Below the pieces are notes generated by a model. The model saw only the letters and a list, made by a program, of their open reading frames with translations. It was not told the origin of the DNA and ran no database searches. A stretch of 64,000 nt of DNA from Labyrinthula sp. Ha (taxonomy: Eukaryota; Sar; Bigyra; Labyrinthulida; Labyrinthulaceae). Within the stretch, counting starts at the first letter, position 1. Each line of letters opens with the position of its first letter. Location of the stretch: positions 372,001 to 436,000 of the forward strand of contig JAALGZ010000011.1 of assembly GCA_015227615.1 (NCBI GenBank), given 5' to 3'. The position numbers and the translations under genes were made by a program. Of the stretch, positions 1 through 14,675 are shown piece after piece.

Positions 1-3000
1 TGCTAGGAGCTGCTTCAACGCGCAATTTGTCGGACCTATGCTTACCAATCATTAATAGTAGCAAATACATTTCGAGATAGCGACAACGACGTCATAGGGG
101 GGGGGGTCATTCGAAAAAAGCAGAGAATTTAGGAGTCTAATACTGAATATGGCAGTTTAATATTTGTTGTATCATATTCTCAGATTACAGCTTAGCTTGA
201 ATTATTTATAGTGACATATAGCAGAAAATAACCTAATATCAAAAACAGGTGCTTCAAAAATGTCTACTTCTTGATCATATTCATGGCAAGTGAAATAAAA
301 CTGAATTGGAATGATTTTACCTATATTGGAACTAGAAGCTACATCTCACCATATATGTGTATAAGAAATGTTTTTATTTTGGGTGAGATGATGTTTTTTC
401 GCGGAATATTTAATTTATTGTATTTTCAGGGGATTTCTTTACTTTATATGAATAGATTTTATAGATAAAATTCTAATTTCGGGACATTATGTGTATTAAT
501 AAAAATCTGGCAAAGAAATTGAAACCTTCAAAATGATTCAAATTATAAAACTTAGCGAACTGAGTACATGCTTAGAATTATTTTCCACTATTAAGAACTT
601 ATTTAAGATATTATTGCAAGTACTGTATACAGAAAGTTTAGCCTCGCATGAGTTCAGTAAAATTTTTATTGTCAAACTTGTTTACATGAGTGGTCGATTT
701 ATGCGAGTATTGTAGGTACATGTGAAATAGATGTCAATAGTCTAGTTTTCAATGATACATGAAACAATATAATTGATAACATAAAGTTGCGAGGCTTAGT
801 ATATATTCATTAATATTTAGATTACTTTGGCTCTGGAAATGTATTTCCTAAAGGACTCTATTTTCTTCTTAATCCATATTTAATATATATTAATTTGCAA
901 TATTCAGTTTCCCACGATACCCTTTAGTATACATGTACTAGATATATCCTTAATTTTTCCTCTAATATATTTCGTTTCTTCCTTCCAGCTTCGTTTTCTC
1001 TAATAACTACGTCCTTATTTCCAGTACTATATAATCCAAAGCTTCTAAAAGTCATATACTTTCCTTGAACATAAACTTTATTCAGAGTGACCAGCGTCTC
1101 CTATATGAAGCGGTGAATATTTCCATTAACATGTTCTTAAATCATGAAAGTCACCAATATAGTTATAATTACTTTCAAACCAAGCTGTACCTTATGAACT
1201 CTAGATGTGCCAAGTTGATTATTGGGTATGTCATACCACGCTAAGCTCTCATCCTCTCTTTACCTCTGGTATTGCTCAAACATTAACATAGTTACGGTTT
1301 TCTCTCATTTGAAACCATGGTATTGGAATACCTGGTTGCTTGACATTATACACGGGTCATTTTCTGTCTTCACAGTGTTAAAAGAGTTACTACCGGGTGG
1401 AAAGGTATCTTCTGGTGAATAAGAGCAATTCCTTCAAGAACTGGTTACCGTGGCCAAGGATTAATAAATTGGCAAAAAAAAACTGGACATGTGATGCAAA
1501 GTCTTTTGGATATTTCATTTTATCGGCATGAGAATCTGCTTCTAAGTATAGAGTTAATAAATATACGATAACTCTACGAAGCTAAGTTAGGGTTACAGAT
1601 TTAGTTCTTCATGGAATCGTTTTGCACTTAATATCAACGACAACGTTGATATTTTTCTTACTTCTCCGATTGGATAACGAAGAAAAATGTTGCAATTAAC
1701 CTAGTATGAACATTTTTGTACAATACCAGGTCTCGCCATCCCGTTACAGAAAGTGATTGTATAGCGGGATGTGTAATATTTGCTTTTAACTATTAAAACA
1801 GTTTCGTAATTACTGCTTTGAGCTATCTTAATTTAACCTTAACAAATAGTAAGTATGCAAGTAAAATCAAATCTTAGAGTGAGGTAAACTGGAATTATAC
1901 TGGAAAAGCGCTGTATTATTTACCACCAGGTATGTTGCATATAGAGACATAGAGCTGTGTTCATCTATATTGTTTCTTCCAAAAGCCAAAATAATAAATT
2001 AAGTTTCATAATAAAATTTAGCTTTAATCAGTCTTCCAAAATTCACAAACTCAGTCGATAAAAAAATTGTTTCGATAATTGCCCCATATTTTTCTCTGTT
2101 GTTAAAAACCTTCTCAATTTCAAATGATGCACTATGAAACAGTACACAGCGTCATAGCTTACGAGACAGAACCGAAAATCGCATCAAATACATTGCTGGG
2201 TTAACCAAAAAAATAATTTTGAAATCCAATTCTTATTTAAAATTACATTTTATTTTTTTTATTATACTATTGACCCAAGTTTATATCTCGTACATGACAC
2301 GTAGAATCTTGAAATTTTACAAATTACACAAGGCGCAATGAGCAGTCTTTCTCTAAGAGCAAATTTATCTTCGTATGGCATAATAAAGTACCGTGTTCTG
2401 ATACTGGTCGGTACAAGAAGATGTATCTTCCTCAGTGGCTAATCCATTTCTAGTTTCGGACGAATATCTTTTCATAACATTCACCTCATACTATCAATTT
2501 CTCAAATCTACTGGAAAACCACATTTCTAAACTGTCTTTGTAATAATGAACTATTCCTTTTTAGTAGGTTCAATTTGAAATAGAGTGGTTATTTTATACC
2601 ATAAGTTTATGTGACTTTCCATTATGTCATAGCTTGTGTTTTTAGAACGAAGCAACCGGCTTTTTTTTGATTTTGCTGCAGTTAGACACAATGCTGAAAC
2701 AGGATAAGCATTAAAAGTTTATGGTTTCATTGGAGGTATAATATATGACATTCCATACTGAACACCCATCTAGCTTAAATTAGGATTGTTGTTTTTATGG
2801 ATTACCCAGGTAGCATATTTTCAGAATGCTTTTAACTATTCTGTGGAACTATTTCTACATTACTTCTTATTGTTTTTTTGAAGGCAGGTAAAAGAGAGTT
2901 GTAGCATACGTTCAACGCTATAAATTTTAAATACCAATTGTTCTCTTTATGAAATATTCTTGGCTTTGTTTTGCCTTAGTTTTAAGACTTCTAAGTATCC

Positions 3001-6000
3001 AATGGCAGTTAGCACAGGAAATATATTCTCGCTTTCCCCTAGAAAGTAATATTCTAAGTTCCCGCAAAAGATGTGGTAAATGCGTCTTGCTCTCAATATA
3101 GGGATAAAAACTACTTGTTAGGAGGAAACTAGAGTATATTATCCAAATATGCGCTCTATTTAATTTTCGAAATGACAGTTTCTTGTGTTTTAAAATTAAA
3201 AAAGTCTCTGCAATAGATAATATATTAGTATAAATGAGTCTCAATCAAACACACTACGGAAATATATGCTGTTAAAGCAAGTTGTAATAGTATTTTTGGT
3301 ATTTTTTCTTTTTTATTGGTCATACTTTCTAAATCAAATATTAAACCTAGGACAACCATATTGAAGAAACATAATCTACCACTTCATATTATTTTCCTGG
3401 TAACGGCATTACATTACCTAGCGTGTCTCATAGGGATTCCACTGAAATAAGTCCACGTAAGAAGACTGGGGACAGATTGATGAGAACTGATTTGGGGAAA
3501 AGAGAGGTGGAAAGAAACTGTATTAAATATAGAAAAAGCTATTGTCAGTACTATCTATACTCATTATGGTGGCCCTCAAGCGCTATGTACCCTCACTTGT
3601 ATGTATCCTCGGATAAACCAACCTTTGTCACATGTGTTGTATTATTTAACACCTGTAATGCTTTGTTAAGAGAGCAAAGGTTTTTTTCTGGGTTGGCTTA
3701 ATAAATCAATTTCCAGGTTTAGTTCAGTCAATATAGTGAGTTTTTTCAGATTTCTTCTCGTATGTTTTTGTATTCCTTAATTCCAACGGCCGTTCTCATG
3801 GAATGCCAGTTAAGTACCTTGAAGAGTTATCACTGCTACAGGAACTGTTTCAAGCTTTGCAAATATAATTAGAGCCTTGAAAGGTTTTGTTATTGGAGCC
3901 CAAATTCCAAAGCTATGCATGACTAAGACTAATGTAAAAGCTAGGGATCTTGAGATAGAGTTCTGAAGAAATCTTAATGTTTTCTATCTGCAAAAAACTG
4001 TATCACGACACAGAGAGGCAGCTGGATAAAACTCTGCTCTCTCTAGTGTTAATCTTTCATTAGAGATCACTTTAATAGAATTCATCAAAGGACAAATGAT
4101 CTTGTTTGTAAATAATAAATCTGAAGTTTTAAATCGTAACAAATAAATTTGACTTCATCTTAGTAATCAATTGATCATCAACGCAAGAATGGGTCAACTG
4201 GAACTATGCGAAATACAGAAGAGATATTTTTTCAGCGTTACACCGTATCAAAACCTGTATAAAATGGCAATATGTCAACAGAATAATGCAGAACGATACA
4301 GCGGAATCACACTGCCCGTTTTACTAAAGGTCTCCATACGGTAGGTAAATGAAACAATACTTCTTTTTCCCTTTTTGCCCATAGGAAAGTGGCCCATCCT
4401 CATAATAATAATGAGAATAATTATCAATATTCCATCAAAAAAGTATCATAAATATTAATGATTATTAATAAGAGAAGTACAAGCAAAAAGCAGTCTGATA
4501 AGATATCACTGAATCAATTACGAGCACAATGGTTTGTTTAAGCTAGTTTCTCTTAGTAGTGGTATGAGTTCCGAAGATGTAGATACATTTTCAAACTTTG
4601 GTCTAAGGTTCCAAGCCAACACTACAAGCTCCTAGCCCCCTGTGATTCTCGTACTTCTTTTCCTTTTGGATAATACGACAACTGCATTCACCGCTATGAT
4701 ACAAAAGGAAAAGAGAATAGTTTATTGTGTATCCTTTTCTTGCACTTTGGGCCCTATTGTAAACCTGGGTAATTCGTTAATATTTTCTTGTCTTATCTTG
4801 GTTACAAAATTTATACGTCAATAGATTAAATGTCTTTAAATACGAGCTGTATTCTAAGTAATCATTAGGAAGAGACACAGAAATAACATATGCGTACTTC
4901 GCAAAGCCTATGAGCACTTTTGGGTGCAACAATATCTTCCGTTATTTGCTGACAGGTCCAAGTATTTGAGCTTATTTTGACATATTTTACGGTTAAGTCC
5001 AAGAGTTTCCCTGTTTCCACCCTCCTGTAAAGGTTGATCCATATGTATTTAATTTATCCCTTCACATTTTCTTCCTTGAAGACATACTATAGTTACAATA
5101 TAAACCATCTTTAGACCTTGCGTTTTTTCTGAATAACCTTGTATCCATTAGTTAACTACTTTTTTAAGACTCTGTAATCTCATACTGCTTAACAAAAGCT
5201 CATTTTCCTATCGTAAGTGGAGAATGTACCACAAGAGGCCAGGTAGTGGCAAAAAAAACCTAGAATCTCAACCTTGCGACATGTGCTTCTTTGGCATGGA
5301 TCTCCACAACAAAAATTTTATGACGAAAGGTTTAGTACATCAGCGTGTTGTGAAAAATGTGATGTTTCATGAATAATTCTAACGTCGTCTTAAAAACCTT
5401 CAAAAAAGATATATGCTCAGAGTACGAAAGTTTTCTACATTCTAGTTAAAACATTTAGGAGTCAAAAGGATATCCTAGAACGCCAAGTTCCGATATTGTA
5501 TTACTATATAACTGGTTGCACCCGGTTCTGCTTGTTGGGCAGTTGATTATTAGTCTTTATAGTTCGACTATAGTTCTTTGTAATATTCTTTAGTTCTGGG
5601 CTTGACCGAAAACTAACCAGGAACACTACTAACACCGGTAACAGCCGCTAAACAACAGACAATCTTACTCGTACTAGAAAAAGTAGCACGAAAGTAGGAA
5701 AGAGGTAAATATAAAGTTATTGAATATATTCTTGCATGAAAGCTGAACGATTTATATTCTGGGCAAAAGAAAATCTTGGTAGGAAAATATAGGAATTACT
5801 TGTCGTAATATAACCCTAATTGTATGGGTACGCTGGGAACTTTTGACGTTTTTGTGGTACCGGTTTGAACAGATTTTGGGCGTAAATTTCATTTAACAAA
5901 ATAACGCCTATAATCGGCTGACTGTTCCGAACATTTGAATAATATTACAGTATCAATATAATGGTAGAAACCATGAATGATAATTGTATTGTTTTGTGTT

Positions 6001-6307
6001 TTTATTTATCAAAGGTAATATGTCTTACTGGAATATATTGGAAATTTGATTTTGATACTGATACATAATTGCCAGGAACGAAGTCGGAAAAATAAGATAT
6101 AACATCATTGTAGACAGTATATACTATGCACAATACACTGTACCAAAAGCGAAGAAAATCAAAAGAGGACATAGTTTTCCATAAAAAGTTGGGCCTTGTG
6201 TTTTTTTTCCACGCAGTTTCGGTTTTCCAGAATATCTGGTTGACGAAGATTGAACTTGGGAAAATAAGTTCCGTAATACCCAGTGTGATACACAAAACCA
6301 ACCTAAA
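1..6307. other. Gene-poor AT-rich stretch
   Basis: No open frame here has recognisable domain structure, and short frames such as 3423-3701 look like chance. A run of ten G sits at 97-106. I see no repeat, RNA gene or mobile-element motif that I can support. Confidence 0.6.
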
Positions 6308-6730
6308 ATGGATTCACACGATAAAAGTTGGCAAAACCTTTTAGATTGTTTACAAGAGGCAACTGAGTTTCAAGAGAAAGAATATGATCTAAATAGTCAG
6401 CAAAGGGGTGATGATAAGGTTGAGAACAAGCGAACAAAGAGAAAAATATACTTATGGACTGAGGAAGAAAAAATATGTTTGGTTGGAAATGTATATGACC
6501 AAATGTTCCTGAAGCCAATACTTTCACAAGATGCTTGGAAAATTATTTATGAAAAGTTTTTATTTGATTGTGAAATGTGTCAAGTAGATGGTGCTATGAA
6601 AAGAAGTTTGACTGCTGTTCAAAGGTACTTCAAGTACCTAAAGAAATACAATGCTATTACAAAAGGGGAAATGTTTATTGATTTGCATAGAAAGTGGAAA
6701 CATACAGTTAAAAGTAAAAGGTGCAAATAA
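6308..6730 (+). CDS. Small Myb/SANT-like protein, copy 1
   Basis: A 140-residue intronless protein. The acidic first 40 residues lead into a basic stretch (KRTKRK, about 41-46) and a Myb/SANT-like region at about 47-130. The aromatic anchors are W50, W77, Y107 and W130. The motif WTEEEKICLVGNV resembles the start of a Myb helix bundle, and the motif RYFKYLKK lies near the end. The protein aligns without gaps to the minus-strand gene at 47147-47650: spacings between the four anchors (27, 30 and 23 residues) are identical in both. Conservation of the domain with strong divergence of the N-terminus indicates two real paralogues. The family is not one I can name. A DNA- or chromatin-binding role is inferred from the fold signature only. 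The start is the first ATG of the frame, preceded by the AT-rich leader AACCTAAA. A domesticated transposon-derived DNA-binding domain is an alternative origin. Confidence 0.82.
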   Translation: MDSHDKSWQNLLDCLQEATEFQEKEYDLNSQQRGDDKVENKRTKRKIYLWTEEEKICLVGNVYDQMFLKPILSQDAWKIIYEKFLFDCEMCQVDGAMKRSLTAVQRYFKYLKKYNAITKGEMFIDLHRKWKHTVKSKRCK

Positions 6731-9700
6731 ATATTGTTATGTTGATTTAGTGGAGTAAGTTGAATTAAATTGTTTTCTATAACCTTGTTTATTTAATTAA
6801 CAAAATAGAGATAAATTTATACAATTTAAAACTTTTCTAACTTTAATTATAAAAGAAGAAACAGCACTAAGGTTAAAATGGTGCCTTTTTTCCGAAAGAG
6901 TGTTATTTTATAGTTTTCTTAATGTGAAATTTCGTAGTAAGAAACTTGCTTATTTTCCTATATATTTCACGCTATTATGGATGAAGCTGCAATTATAAGT
7001 TCGACAGATTATAATGTGGTTAATTTTTTCAGTTTCAGAAAATTATTGCTTTTATGCAAATAGTTTTCATACTTTTTATCTAAGCAATTATTCATTTTCA
7101 GCAATGAAGAATTTGTGCACAACAAGGTTATATTGTTTTAAGCTTTTCTTTGCAGAATACGCGGTGAATCTGTGGGATAAATGCATGTAAATCTTAAAAT
7201 CATTTAACCTAATTCGTAATTCAAAACACATTTTCGAGATAATTCTGTAAATACCATTGCGCTTTATGTTGTTTCTCATTTTGTTTCTTCTTTTTATGTT
7301 GTGGGAAATTAGTTATAGTGAAAGTGTATTTTTGCCCTACATATTTTTTTTTCAAACACTCTGTCAATACAAGCTAAAGAATACAGAAAAGTTATATTAT
7401 ATTTATATATTAAAACCATAAATAGAAAATTATTTGTTAAAGGACAATAAACACATTCAGCCTTTTATAAAGGGATATTCACTTCGGTGAAATCTTCACT
7501 CCAGAATATGAATACAACAAATAAGTAGAATATGCGAAACTCTTGTCCATAATAAACTTAGGCGAAAAAACGGTTTTGTTTAGTAATTATATTAACATAT
7601 ACAAAAAAAGAACAACTCAGAATAATGGGTTAGCGTGAAGCACTATTTCTGTTACTTGTATTTCTGAAACACTGTATCTTCAGGGATACGAGCTCCTAAT
7701 AGTGTTCTGTCTTTGAAGAAATCACTGGAACTTTGTTTACAATTATTCTGAGCTCATTGGCGATTTGTTAAGTTTGTGAGGGTAAATGTCTACTGTCCAG
7801 AGATTTTATTAATCTATGGAGCTTATGTATAAACTGAGGAGTGGATTCTAAAGTTTTTGGATTTAGTCAATTCCCTGCTGTTATGCCTTAGAGAAAAGAA
7901 AATCGCTTAATCAGACGCTTGAACTCTCACCAGATTTAGCAAGAGAGTTTGTGGTAAGATTATATCACGATATATGTATTACAACTGATCAACACTCTCA
8001 GTATGTTAATTTTCTTTACAGGAATTGGGTTTGAACAATGAGATAAAATGACAAAGTTACCTACAAAGAATCAAAGCACGAGTACCTATCCTTCAAGAGC
8101 TGTTGATTCTGTGCATAATCTGTTATATAGTAATCATACGGATTTTGTTTTCTAAGTCTGTAGGGTCTAAATAAGAATACTAATTGCCACCCCATCCACT
8201 ACAAACTACTAGCGGAGAGTTTTTCGATCCAAGCAATATGTTAAACAGAGTCTTCATGTGTTTAAATCTCTGTAATTACTGTACAGAAATGGTGTTGTTT
8301 TATTCTTAGGTAGTTTCTCTGTGCTCGCGGTTGACACTTAATTCACTTTCATGGAGATGCTTTTTCATAAACAAGCAACAACTATAACTTCTCTACAGAG
8401 TAAATATAAAGAATGTATCTGAGAAACCAATATCATAAGTATATGAAATATTGTTAAGGTAATATTTGAGCCATTATTCTTGTTGCTTTTGTACATTTAT
8501 TAAGAGTCCACTCTCCATCTAAGATGCAACGTTCAAAAATTTGAAACACAACTCATACCTAAAAGAATACCAGCTTTAGAATAAGAAAAACATCAATTAC
8601 AACAATAGTGGCTGAGAAATGAACTCTTTGGACTACATTGAGGTAATGGAGAATATCACCAAATTCAGGTTGCAAATAGAAGCACACTAAAACTGCACAA
8701 ACCCCAGTACCAAAACTCCAGAATAAGTACAAGTAAACAACATCTAAAACACCCGACTTGACCCAAAAGAAATATACCATATGAACAATCACTGAAAGCT
8801 GTAATAAAGGCACCCAGCACCTAATAGGAAAATATCAACATACCACAAAAAACGAACTCTAGCCAAAAATAACATGTATTCTTTTCTATCAACAAATGAA
8901 TCAACTTTCCACATCCAGTGTAGCTTATATATAACTTAAAAAGACTTATGCAGCATTGAAATGAACAAACAGGGTATGCAGAAGAAACATATTTAACCAG
9001 AAGAGCTATTTACATCACGAGCCATAAACAATTTGTAGTACACACTCTGAAAGTATATGAAGCCAAACATGAACAATGGTCTATATTATAGAACATCCTA
9101 ATCAGGTGAACTACAGACGCGTGATTTTTCATCATGCTTTTGTAAAATTTTTAGTTGTTTGATTTAAATAAGGATATTGCTCCTTTGGATGGATTTCTGG
9201 GAGACGATGGATTTGAGTATGTATAAATACTTTGGGCAAAGGGTTTGATGAAGCCATGAATGCGAACCATTTAGAGAAGAAAGGGTGCATAGAACCATAG
9301 GGATAACTTAAAAAACAAGATACAACCAGAAATACTAGAACAGTACGTAGATTCTAAGAGTAAGCATACCCTCTCGTAAGGTTAGACTAAGCTCACAAGT
9401 AACTTCCATAAAAGCTCGAACTTGAACAAGACTTTGAATATGTTGGAAATTTTGGGTAGCTGAAGAATGACAAAACACCGTTTCTCTAACCCAATTATTG
9501 AGAATGATGCGCTAGCTACATGTCCTAAAGGAGACTCAAGCACTGCGAGTCGATCGAAGCCAATCCGTTCTGTGGCCAGTGTTATTGTTGGTGATACCAA
9601 CTCTGCTAAACTGGACTATTCCCCCCCGTCACATACCATTAAACATCTTGATGTTATAAGAAACCAATCGACGTAGCTAGTGAAGCCCTAGAAAATTTTG

Positions 9701-12700
9701 CGAGCCAGTATAGCTAATGAAATTTGTTTTAAATTAATTGCCAATTAATACTTAAGATGTAGTGACGTCTCTTTCTAAAGAACAAGATCATCAAGTTGTT
9801 CAACGGAAAGAAAGGAGTGATAGGATTCTGGAATTTTCGTTAGTTACAAAATGGCTATACAACAATACCTACTATTATCTCACTATTTAGACTACGGAAG
9901 CGCAGCAATACACATGGAAAATATCGACAGCCAAGCTCCTCAACATTATCTGTTTATATATGTATTACCCACTGAATCAAAGAATTAAAAAAAAGCAAGA
10001 AAGTCAAAAAATTTAGCACAACACTATACATATTAACTTTACGATCTAAGAAACAATTAAACTTAATAACATATCCATCTACAAGACGCATAATAAGCCC
10101 AGATAGCCTATGTTTCTGACTGCGTGAATACATCGGAATGGCAATTGAAGACAAATGAAACCATAGCAAAGAAACTAAACTATACGACAAAAAGTATTGT
10201 GTGCAAGAATCAAATATCATTCACATTAATAACCAACAGAGTTTGGTTTTCAAAGTTTCTTTAAATCGAAAATTTGATAACCGATGTCCAAGAACGATCC
10301 TAGAATTAACCTGCGAGGTATGACACAAAGTGAATCACTCAGGAGCTCCCATATAGGTAACAAAACCCCAGTTACTTATACTAACATATTCTCAAAGTAT
10401 TTCCATGGTGTTTTAGAATAAGAAATGAAAGCCCTTGAGTCGGGTATATTCTAGTTGCTTTTCACTCTGCTTCCCTAAGTACCTAAGACACAAGTCAGTC
10501 TAAATCAAGTTTAAATGATATGAGCTTCATGCAAGAAGCTTTCTCCGGTAAGAATATTTGCCATTTGGATCCCTGCTACCAATTAGTTTGAAATCTAAGT
10601 AGGAGTCGATGTAGTATGAGAAAGAGTACTCGAGTATTAGGTGAGCCCGGAAGATTGTATTTATTCCAAAATCAATCAAACAATATATTAGAATTTTGCA
10701 CATGAAAAGAATTCCAAGCGAAGAAGCCCAAGTTTTTGCTACAGATGACATGCTCGTAACTTAAAAAATTCAACCCAGAATATAAGTAAAAATAGTAAAT
10801 AAAGAGTTGATCTATTTAAGTGTACAAGTATATATAACTACAACTACGTGACACTCCCCAGAAGGTAAAATGGCTTAGAATAGATATGGCACCATCATGC
10901 GCAGTTGACTTAGTCGGACTATTACTACAAAATGCTTAATATCGCTTGAATTAGAAAACTACCTACAACTTCTGTCGTAAACGTAATTTAACTTTTTGAA
11001 CTAAAATGATTATCCAAAGTATAAGCCATGAACATCATGGTGGTTCATGGTTTAGGTCAAAAAATATAAAAAAAATATCTGCGCGTAGAATTTTGATATT
11101 GATAACTCAACACATTTAAGATATAAAAATGATCATTATTAGTGTTTGTCTGAGGTAATTCGACTTTGCTCAGTATATTATGCATTCTTTACGTAGGCTC
11201 TTGCGTTCTTCATATACAACCACAATATTATTATTTTTCCTTTAGAAGTAACGGAATCTATGAAAATATGCTTCTAGGATTTTCAAATAACACTAATGAA
11301 AATGTCCCAATTATGATTAAAATGAATTAGTACAATGGGCTAGAAGAATATTTGCAATGTCTTTAACTACCTCAGAATTAATAAGTTTAGTCTTAGCAGA
11401 ATTGGATTAATTAAAAAACCAGTTTACTAGTTGTATTTTCTGGATTTGTTGCAACTCTAGATGAGCCATCCAAACTTCTCAAAAAAAAATAGTATGATCA
11501 GCATTTGTTCACTTTAGCTATACTCATAACCAAAATTATCTTAAGGCTTAAATCAAAAAGGAGTAGATTGTCTTCTAGTTCTTGCGGTTTTTGGTATCTA
11601 GGATATGTTGTAATAGCCCCCAACACAACTTTCCATGGAACGAATAAATGCTATGTATGCATATGAATCGGTGCAACTTGATCAACTTAGACTTAAGAAT
11701 CAACTGCTATGTTGAATTTTTATTTTCTTAGCAATTTGCATGGTCAAATAAGTATTAGCATAACCTCATCCCATGCATCGATGATTTCGTAATTGTGCAA
11801 TAATGTATTAGAACTCTGCAAATATATAAACTGGTGCTTATATTTCCGGAAAATGATATAACCTTTCATACTTTGAGGACGAATTTTGTACCTTAAAGAA
11901 TGACGCTTAGTTCGTGGCACAGATATTATAGTAAATCATTTGAATACCTCCAGAAGTAAATAATCTTTTTTACCTACTTTAATTGTTTAATACTCGAGAT
12001 TGCTAGATGCACATTAAGCTGAAGATATAGAAATAGAACAATAGGGGCGAATTTAAAGTTACACCAGTAAGTTATGAGCCATGGCTTGAAGTTGATTTTC
12101 AATTGAGATCCCCTTGGGAAAGTAAATAATTTTACAGTATGAAGAGAATATATCACGCTGGCCTAGTGCTAAATGCTGTTAAGGTACTTGTTAACTGCAT
12201 TCCGATAATTATCTTCTGGCTATTCGATTTCCATATATGCTTTTGCCATATTGTATCGTAAGGCCAAGTTAATTTCTAGTACTCTTGTGTCATTAACTAA
12301 ATAATAGTATGTCAGAACACATTATTTACTCGACCAGTCAATATATATAAAGTACAATCTTCACAACTATATATTTAAAATATTGCTTCCATTTAGATAT
12401 CTTAAAGAAGCTCTGCCACTCAGATTACTTGTTGCTTAGACTGTATCGACTGATACCATACATCCCATGGGAATGCCGAATACTTCCGGCTAGAATTCAG
12501 CATGTCAAGATATCATGCTTTCAGTAAATTTCTTAATATAGACATAGTCACTAATATAATCTCCTTAAGGCCATTAATATACATACTTGGTACCTCATCA
12601 ATAGCCAGATTTAAAGTGTACTTTCCTCGTTTATTTCTTAAATAATTTTATGAATGAGGTCGGTCATCAGTTTAAGAACAATAACTAGTATCTTGGACAT

Positions 12701-13230
12701 TAAACTATTAATATAAGCAAGAATCTCCTCAGTAAAAATTAGATAAGGTTTTTCTTAATTTTGAAAAGTTCTTATGCTGTTGAGAAATATACTTGGTTCT
12801 TTTCCTATATATATATGATTTGCTCTGTTAAGGTATGAGAAACTTGAGACATTCAGATATTAAGAACCCAGTACCAGAGACTTAAGGTGACAGGATCATC
12901 GTTTATTGTTCTCAGACATTTGCTCATGCTTAGTTCACAGTAAATAGGTAAATAAAAATACTATGACAAGTGAATAAATCAAACTTGATAGAAAGTTAAA
13001 CTAAGTCTTATGTTGGCATAGTTTCATACTTGTAGTTTAGTACAGTAGATCGGTTGTGATGGAGACCATCGGAACTTTTGAACTAGAAATAGTCATTACT
13101 ACTAGACAATCCAGATAAAACTCAAAATCTTATTATGAATGATTTGCTAAAATATAGAATCTGCAAAATAGCTATTATAACCAAGTACAGCATAAATAGA
13201 CACCATTCCATCCGTAGAAGAGGTCGTCTA
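6731..13230. other. Long stretch without a supported gene
   Basis: AT-rich sequence with only short frames. The minus-strand frame 8559-8813 is strongly hydrophobic (84 residues) but has no start context or recognised family, so I do not call it. No mobile-element motif was recognised. Confidence 0.55.
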
Positions 13231-13264
13231 CCCCCCCCCCCCCACACACACACACACACACACA
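13231..13264. repeat. Poly-C run joined to (CA)n microsatellite
   Basis: Thirteen C residues (13231-13243) run directly into an uninterrupted CA dinucleotide tract ending at 13264. It is a simple low-complexity repeat, conspicuous because the surroundings are AT-rich. Confidence 0.95.
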
Positions 13265-14506
13265 GCAATGAAGCTATGTTCCACTGTTACCATCGAGAAG
13301 TAACTACTTCCTATTTACCAATCCTTACCTTCCCCGGTTGTCAATGTGCTTCTTTTTCAGATTCACATCATGTTGAAAGTTTTCGTTTCTTGAAAACCAG
13401 AAAACACCAAGGAATTTTGGGTTCCATGGAACTAGTTTCCATTCTGTGTGCGATAATTGATGTTTTGTTGTGTTAGCGCTATCTCCAATTCAAGCGGGAC
13501 GTTTTTCGACATATCCTCACCAGGAACATATTGTCTAAAACCACATCAATAAAGTGGTTAAGATTCTTCCCAGTACACATATTTTACACTTTTGAATACT
13601 TAATTATTTATGAACTCCAAGCAGCTTAATTCAAGACTCTTTAGAACTACGTCAAAATTATGCACAATGATGAATATTATATTTATTAGATGAGAGACAC
13701 ATCAATCTAACAATATATTTCTAATTTAGGTGCGCACTGACTTGGTATGGACTTAAATACAGCGCTCAATACTAATTCTGCATAATTATATATCTATAAA
13801 CTTTTGCTTTTACTCTTATTACAATAAAATTAATCTGGTAGGAAATATCCCTAACTTCGATAAAGCAAAGAATCAGTTTATTATCATCAACAAACGAAGG
13901 TTTCCAAGATCAAACATGCTTTGAAGATAAATAAACGATAATGATATAAATTTCTCGCGTGGAATTCACATAAATTTTTCCTCTGAAATTTTAAGTTTTG
14001 TTTTATTAATTTGAATGATTTCTTTTCTGCTGAAGGTTTCATATTTGATTTTTTCAATAAATTATGTAAGTTGCCTACTATGAAGTACAGTGTGCTTAAA
14101 TATAAGAATGGCTTAAGCGCTAAAGCACCAAAATGTAAATCTTTTAGGCACAGTGTTTTGAGAGCCTAGCCTAAGAACATTATCAATGGGCTTTGACAGC
14201 ATATGGTGTAATTCTTAATTTTAGGCAGTTCATGAGAGGAAAGCTTTACGAATATATACTTGCTATTCCTTGAAGCAAACCTTCATTTAAAGGTTATTGG
14301 ATAGAATATGTACATATCTCCAGTCGCAAACCTGTATATTTAGCTAACTCAGAGAGGAAGAACTCCGCAGGTCCTTTTTTTGAAGAAATCATAGGCAGAA
14401 AACACTAAGAATCAGAATAGAAAAATGGTTAGAAACCCCATGCTATTTTTGCGTCTATGATGTCTAGTAATGTCATATTGTAGGTAGAATCTGGGCTTTT
14501 GAGCAC
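13265..14506. other. AT-rich spacer up to the transposon
   Basis: No gene or repeat that I can support. It is the left flank of the hAT-like insertion. If the Argonaute-like fossil on the right once extended across the insertion point, its N-terminal part would lie here, but I cannot recognise it. Confidence 0.5.
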
Positions 14507-14514
14507 CTTGTAAA
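14507..14514. repeat. 8-bp target-site duplication, left copy
   Basis: CTTGTAAA directly abuts the left end of the element and is repeated exactly at 18240-18247 beside the right end. A perfect 8-bp duplication is the signature of hAT-type (also P- and Merlin-type) transposition. Confidence 0.9.
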
Positions 14515-14675
14515 TAGGGCTGCCGTTTAATATCCTCATGATATATCATTTGAGTCTTGAGGATTTTGATTTTTTTAGTGAGTTTGAATTTTTTGCCAAC
14601 AACTTTGAGTGAGTTTTGAGGAACTCATGAGAATCATTTAAGTTTTGGGTATATGGCCCATTTTTTGGGGGTTTG
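14515..14675 (+). repeat. Left terminal inverted repeat of the hAT-like element
   Basis: Begins TAGGGCTGCC and carries TTTGAG motifs, then GAGGAACTCATGAG at about 14616 and ATATGGCCCA soon after. These blocks recur in the same order in the reverse complement of 18075-18239. The inner boundary is approximate. Confidence 0.8.

Noticed and set aside
3423-3701. 92-residue plus-strand frame
   Set aside because: Irregular composition, no domain and no conserved pattern; compatible with chance.
8559-8813. Hydrophobic 84-residue minus-strand frame
   Set aside because: T-rich strands yield hydrophobic frames by chance. It has no proper ATG at its start, no family and no flanking exons.
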